The translations under genes and the position numbers were made by a program. From Gnetum montanum (lineage: Eukaryota > Streptophyta > Gnetopsida > Gnetales > Gnetaceae): 61,532 nucleotides of DNA. The DNA is taken from assembly GCA_015680685.1 (NCBI GenBank), contig MNCI01006837.1:805073-866604 (forward strand). Reading direction: 5' to 3'. Positions within the stretch are counted from its first letter, which is position 1; each line of letters starts with the position of its first letter. Under the pieces are notes generated by a model that worked only from the letters and a program-made list of their open reading frames with translations, had not been told where the DNA came from and made no database searches. Below are positions 56,084 through 61,532 of the stretch, piece by piece.

Positions 56084-58842
56084 CCTTGTAAGCTAAGCAA
56101 GGGACCCAATCTTATAGCATCCATTAGCCTACACCTATAAGGAAGCACTTTGTGCAAGCTGAATCTAATGTTCCACCTACTCAAGATTATGGACAACACC
56201 TCACACTATTAGACAAGTAGCTTCAAGCCATTCAAGAAAATTCCATCATGTCCACAGTCATTGTGGAAATCAACTTTGGAGCATTCATGGAGCTTTTACA
56301 TATTGATGTTTGAGATTAATTCAAAGCCTCTACACTTTAGCCCACACTTTCATGTAACAGTGAATGATATTTAGGGAAAGTCTATCAATTTTGAACGAAT
56401 AAACAAGATGGTGCCATTGTTAAGATTGAAGGAATCACAATGCCATATTTAGTAGAGTTAATAGCCAAGGCACTAAATCTTCCTAATGTTGGAGCTAATA
56501 CTGCATAGATATTTACAAGGTCCAACATAGATGCAAAAAAGCTATGGCTACAAAGGACTTATGAAACAGGTAAAAAAAAGTAACAAATTATCTACTAAAG
56601 AAAAGATTTATTTCAAGATTGGGACATATTACATTGTCCCAAGTAAAAGACTAAACAAAATTGCCACCTATGCGACTAGAGTAAGTATCATCCTTATGGG
56701 AAATTTCAAGCAAATATGTGTTATTTATTATTCTTATAAATTCAAAGGAGGTTTGAAGAAAAGAAAGTAGGAAAACTCACCATACCATTCCCTTGTCTTA
56801 TCAAAAGACTATGCAGACAAGCAGGAATTCTAGGATACACAAATGATATTCTCCGCAAAGACCAAAATGATTCATGTACCGAGATTTCAATACTAGTTCC
56901 ACCTAAAAAAGGATCAAGAAGGGAAACTAGCTAGCAGTAAGAGAGTTGTAGAATCCACATTAGTAGGAAATGTTCTAGTTTTGGGACAAGAGCAAGTAGA
57001 ACGTAGTGAGTCAACACCAGTTGGTGACAGACCATGACCAAGTGCTCCACCAACATAGTAGAACTAGAAATCCTCCATGAGCCATTTACAGAAAATTGCT
57101 AAATCTATAAACTAGGAAAATAGAGAGGTCTCTAATATATATCAAGCAAGAGAAAACCCAAGAAGGCCTACAATATTAATAGGACCTACTAGTGGTCAAA
57201 TTTTATTACATGCATGAGAAGATGAGGATTGGACATAACAGATGTCTGGGAACATTACATCCTTTCAGAAGTAGTGGTTATGCTCATGTTGCATGACCTA
57301 AAAGAATGTAATGTTCTGAGATATTTGTTATGTCTAATCTTCATCTCCTTCTATCTATAATGAAATTTAATCATATTTAGTAGACTAGTGATTATGCAAC
57401 ACTAGGATGAAGTAGGAGTAGTAAAGGTTATAATAGATTACATCAAAGAATTTTTTTAATATTCCTTGCCACTAGCATATATAACTAGAGCCAAAGATGT
57501 TGAAATCAGATCTTGAACCTCCATGGCTTAGGAGAAGCATGAAGACATTTTGGATTTACTATAGACAAGGCAAGTGATGCATTATCTTTTTAGTATCCCC
57601 AATGATATTACTATAGTATTGTTAGAATTAATTTCAACAAAGGACAAGTTGGTAATGGCAAAACTAGAGTAGAGCACACAGAGATTGAAGTGTAGATGTT
57701 ACAAGAAGAATTAGTTGCATTAAGAGTAAAGAGACAAGACCCTACATAATACGTTGCATCAAACTAGCTAGAACAATTCAAAACTAAGTAGATAAATCAA
57801 ATAATATCCAGAAATATTCAAATGAAGATGTAAAAGGAAATGGCAACATGAAACACTTTAGTAGTAGAAGCATAGACCTATGCTCATGCCAAATCCTTGA
57901 CTTCCCTAGAAGAAGAAAATAAAAGAGTGAGTACTAAAAAAATGAGGTTGACTGACATTGAGAAGTAAAAGAATGTGCTAGAAAAAAAATTTATCAACTG
58001 AGGGAGTAGGTTATCAGAGTCAACCTTGACATGAGAAAATTAGCCAAAGAAAATAGGATCATGTCAATGGAAGAATTTCATGCAATATGATAGAAGTTTG
58101 CTATTAAAATTAATGCATGGAAAAATGAGACCAAGAAGTATGAACAGCTAAAAGAGCACTTCAAAGATCAAGTGGGCATGTACAAACAAATTAATGAAAA
58201 AAAATCAAGATGGCCAAGGCCAAGATGAACTCAATTAAACACAGACACTTGACTGCAACTAATCTTGAATGATCTTTCAATGTACATCAAGTTGAAATCA
58301 AGAATAAAGACCTACAGATAGAGGACCTAATAGAGTACAAGGGATTAGCAAACCTCCTCTATGCTATTCTAGCCATGTTGATAGTAGGTAGGCCTAGAAT
58401 AGAGTTGGAGCAACAAGTAAATACAGTGTATGCCCTATATAAGAAAGAGTTTGTAGATAGAAAGAATGCACAACAAAACCTACACATTAAAAACTCTAAG
58501 CTCCAAGTGGTCAAAACTAGCTACCAGGACCAAAAAGACATCGCATCAAATCTGGCTAGAAGAATGATAGATTACCAAGAATTGAGAAAGATAGCCAAAG
58601 CATTTGAAGAAGAAAGGAGGCAGTTTTCAACTTGGTTTATAAAAGCTAATAAAATGTTTCAAAAGTTGTCATGTTCATGGGAAGTACCAAATCAAGCAAA
58701 CATTATCAAATTTTCCTAGATGGTACATGATCCAAGATTTGAGGAAGGGAACCTTTAGGAATTACTTAAAAGATATTAATTCTAGAAACCTGATTATAAA
58801 GGAAAGAAGTCGATGAAGGAGCAACTGCTAATTGAACCATAA
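56084..58842 (+). pseudogene. Env-position ORF of E, main part (copy 3)
   Basis: Continues 50534. The transposon-protein domain lies at about 56230-56850, with KEKIYFKIGTYYIVPSKRL, IATYATRVSIILMG and FPCLIKRLCRQAGI. A linker and a long coiled coil follow. The best-preserved part (58375-58719) reads LEQQVNTVYALYKKEF, SYQDQKDIASNLARRM, FEEERRQFSTWFIKANKMF and WEVPNQANI. It ends at TAA 58840-58842. Gln codons here stand where copy 1 has TAG. No membrane segment was found. Frame shifts and stops are numerous elsewhere. Confidence 0.8.
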
Positions 58843-59071
58843 GGTTACATCAAGCTTTATTTTTTAGTTTAGTTGTGTCAATTGTGTTAATTATGCGATG
58901 CACAATAATTTTGTAAATACCACTCAAACAAAAATGAAGCATTCATAGGAGAGTCAGTCATGTATATAAGTCATCATGTTGAAGTTTGTATATGATCCCA
59001 TAATTTTGTAACAACCTCTATCCTCCTTTTGTTTTAACTTGAGGATGAGTTTTTAGTTAGTTGTGGGGGTA
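58843..59071 (+). mobile_element. 3' UTR and polypurine tract of E
   Basis: AT-rich. ACTTGAGGATGAGTTTTTAG then TTGTGGGGGTA at 59061-59071, directly before the LTR. Confidence 0.7.
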
Positions 59072-59861
59072 TGATAAAACCATTATGTCTATCAACTACA
59101 CTGTCATAGCTTTGCATACATCATCATTAGTGCAATGTAGTGGATCATGGTGACATTGAAATCAACAACTTTTTTTAGAAGTGAATGCCCATAGTATGGT
59201 ATTTAATAATTGTATAGAATGTTTGTTTGAGTGGATTGTGCTTGGGCACAATTTAGGATTAGAAATAAATATCGAGATTATTTTTCACCATTATAGCATT
59301 TCACTTAGCTTATCTTTTTCTATTTATCATGTTTACTTTTCTTAAGTCATTTACATTTTCCCAAGTACTTTACGTTTCTCATATCTATTAATAAAACAGG
59401 ATAAGTATGACTAGTTTTGAGCATAAAGTGTAATCATTTGGTAGCCCAGTAGTGACTTCACTTAATTCACTTAATAGTGGATTCACTTAGTAACTCTAGC
59501 AATAGTTACATGAGCCTAGGATATGTATGGAAAACTAGGAATAGATACTTATCACCATAGGCTAGATTAGATTTACATTTTTGTCATACTTAAGCTTAGA
59601 TTTTATCCTAGACTTTACTTTCATTTTCACTATGTTGGCACTTAGGATAATAAAGCCAAAATATATCAACGTATCATATGCCTCACCAAGAGTTAAACCA
59701 TACAAATTGAACTTCACTAACTCAACATGAGAAAATAATGATCGTGAATTAAACATAAAATAATAGTAAATCTACATTGGCCATCCATGGATTACGATTA
59801 AGTTGCACGTGTATACTTGTGACTTGTTTGATTTTGTGATGGAATACCCAACCACTCATCA
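59072..59861 (+). repeat. 3' LTR of E (790 bp)
   Basis: TGATAAAACC to CCACTCATCA, with the same family features as 20348-21182 (AGAAGTGAATGCCCATA; GTTGGCACTTAGGA). Followed by TACAT (59862-59866), identical to the bases before the 5' LTR. Confidence 0.92.
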
Positions 59862-59917
59862 TACATCCACTGTAGCACTTAGATTAGTTTACTATTTTTA
59901 TTCAACACTTTACTTTC
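59862..59917 (+). repeat. Right part of the LTR split by E
   Basis: TACATCCACTGTAGCACTTAG continues the LTR fragment that ends at 20347, matching CTTCATCATTGCAGCATTCACTTAG in the A' LTR (minus strand, near 8505). It is cut by the next LTR. Confidence 0.55.
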
Positions 59918-60788
59918 TGATGAGTGGCGAGGTACCCTTACACTCAACCATCTGAAACGAGCGTCACACGTGCGATCCGGTCGAACTCCGCAGATGGACT
60001 AGTTGTGGCACCTAGATAGTTAGCCTTAGGTCGTAGTTCGTTGTCTTTCCACCTAGACTAGTTTTGCATATGTCACATATGGTTTAGTCTAGATGACGTG
60101 TATGATGTGTTCTAATTCTAACGCTACTCCTGATGGCAGTGGAAAATAATATTAACTAGACTAAGCTAGGAGGGAAAGGGTAAGAAAATCTAATCTAGCC
60201 TAAGTGCGACGAGCAACTGATTCCTTGACCAACCGTACACATCTTGGACTTCGTGCACGACTACCACTGGAACTACCAAGCATAGATCCTAGGTACGCCA
60301 CTGGGATTACCAAGCATAGATCCCAAATACGCCACTGGATTACCAAGCGTAGATCCTAGCTACACCACTGGGCTACCAAGCAGTCATACTTAAATGCTTG
60401 TAATCAAGTCGTACTCACACCGTGCTATGAAAGCAATAAATAACATTAAATAAACAAACAAATAAATAAACTAAGTGAATGCTGCAATGATCAAGTAATC
60501 TCGATCTTTATTGCTGGTCATGTGCATGTCCAAGTACGACACACTTGAATAAAGACACCGTACAATTACATTCACCACACTGCAGGTAGACATGGGAAAA
60601 AATCTAACTTCGGAGGGATCAAACTGCCAGAGCTTTGCTACTCTAAAACTAGGATTCCGAACAAGGGAGTGCCGTGTCTTATTTATAGATATGGCGGCGG
60701 ACTGCGATATTGTGTACGCAATATCGTAGGGGAAGACGCGATATCGCGTATGCAATATCACAGGCGATGCGATATTGCGTCGGCTGCT
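59918..60788 (-). repeat. Minus-strand LTR, B-like
   Basis: On the minus strand it ends CGCCACTCATCA at 59918. No PBS follows, so it is a solo or 3' LTR. CTATAAATAAG lies at about 60680 and GCGATATCGC palindromes at 60700-60785. A 33-base unit (CCACTGGGATTACCAAGCATAGATCC) is repeated about four times at 60257-60385. Its outer end is cut by the LTR at 60789. Confidence 0.8.
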
Positions 60789-61532
60789 GATGAGACGCGA
60801 TATCACGTCGTTCCCTGCGATATCGCAGTCTGCCGCCAAGTTTATAAATAAGAGGTGATAGTCCCCTCATTGGAATCCTAGGCATAAAGTAGCGAAGCTC
60901 TGGTAGATTAATCACCCCAGAGATAGAATATTTTCCATGTGCCCGCAGTAGGAGTCCCTCAAGTGAACGGTTCTTTATTCAAGCAGCATTGTACCTGAAT
61001 GCAAGTTGTGTATGACAATAAAGATGAGCTTTGTGGATAAACCTTGCAGTGCATGGATAGGTTTATTTAATGTTATTTACTGCTTTCCTAGTAATGCAAC
61101 ATGAGTACGACTTGGTTACGAGCATTGACGAATGTGTACGACTAGCCAAGGAATCGGCTACTCATCGCGATTAGATTCTCTCACCCTTATCTCCTAGAAC
61201 GTGGGACAAGTACAACTTGATTACGAGCATCTACGGATGTGTACGGCTAGTCAAGGAATTAGCTGCTTATCACACTTAGGCTAGTTAGGTGCCTCAGTAT
61301 GACCGCTTTGAGCACGTGCGTTATGTGTGGTAATCCCAGTAACGATTAGCGTTTGGTAGCCACAGTTGCATAGTTCAGGGTGTGTATGGCAAGTGGGAAT
61401 GGATGCTGACGCTAGGACTTAGCATTGTAATTAGAGTTAGTTTTAGTCTCTCAACCCTTCACCCTTTAGCATAGGAGATAAACTTGAAAAGACCAAAAAA
61501 AATCATATACCTCGGACTTACTTAACCATACA
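60789..61532 (+). repeat. Plus-strand LTR, runs off the window
   Basis: It starts TGATGAGACGCG and has TATAAATA at 60843-60850 and AATAAAGATG at about 61016. It combines K-type sequence (GTGCCTCAGTATGACC at about 61290) with B-type sequence (GAGTACGACTTGGTTACGAGC at 61092). The B-type segment is doubled (61090-61160 and 61205-61280). The end lies outside the window. Confidence 0.8.

Noticed and set aside
1-61532. An intact host protein-coding gene
   Set aside because: Every frame with recognisable domains belongs to a retroelement or to a fragment captured by one.

Overview
The window looks like intergenic heterochromatin from a large, repeat-rich seed-plant genome. I find no intact host gene. 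Nearly everything is layered retrotransposon: Ty3 (Gypsy) elements with plant-type primer-binding sites, an L1-type LINE, T-rich introns, and stop codons that mostly look like C-to-T decay of CAG, CAA and CGA codons, as expected in methylated plant repeats. Isolated single Ns and one 749-base gap mark a draft assembly. I cannot name the species.

Left part (1-20347). Positions 1-5008 are the 3' half of a plus-strand Athila-like element (B): spacer, internal promoter-like block, a decayed env-position ORF, polypurine tract and 3' LTR. Positions 5009-8837 are a minus-strand, gag-only relative (A'). Positions 8838-17037 are a minus-strand Tat/Ogre-like element (D), with 5' LTR, G-rich leader, gag and protease, interrupted by a solo-LTR-like insertion (10828-12196) and an assembly inversion (12614-13366). 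D sits in the env-position ORF of another Athila-like element (H, 17038-18732). The stretch 18733-20347 holds degenerate LTR pieces and a tRNA-like SINE remnant.

Right part (20348-59861). This is one Athila-like element (E). Its outer LTRs lie 38 kb apart and are flanked by the same 5-base target duplication, TACAT. Inside E are four things: a truncated minus-strand Tat/Ogre-like element F (23471-about 39604); element G inside F, with an initiator-Met PBS and a multi-intron coding region; element J (39799-50049, target duplication TCAGT), which carries an L1 LINE and a captured CCR4-type nuclease fragment; and a complete gag-only element K (50535-56083, target duplication CCTTG) that splits E's env-position ORF. 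Two more LTRs lie head to head at 59918-61532.

The most unusual content is the env-position gene family. There are three decayed copies plus a 61-codon remnant in K. Each combines a domain resembling the family named putative plant transposon protein with a long coiled coil, and each has a 3' splice-acceptor-like AG directly before its ATG. One copy also has its own palindrome-plus-TATA promoter-like block. Other notable items are the CCR4-type capture, the intron-containing gene in G, and arrays of the palindrome GCGATATCGC in the LTRs.
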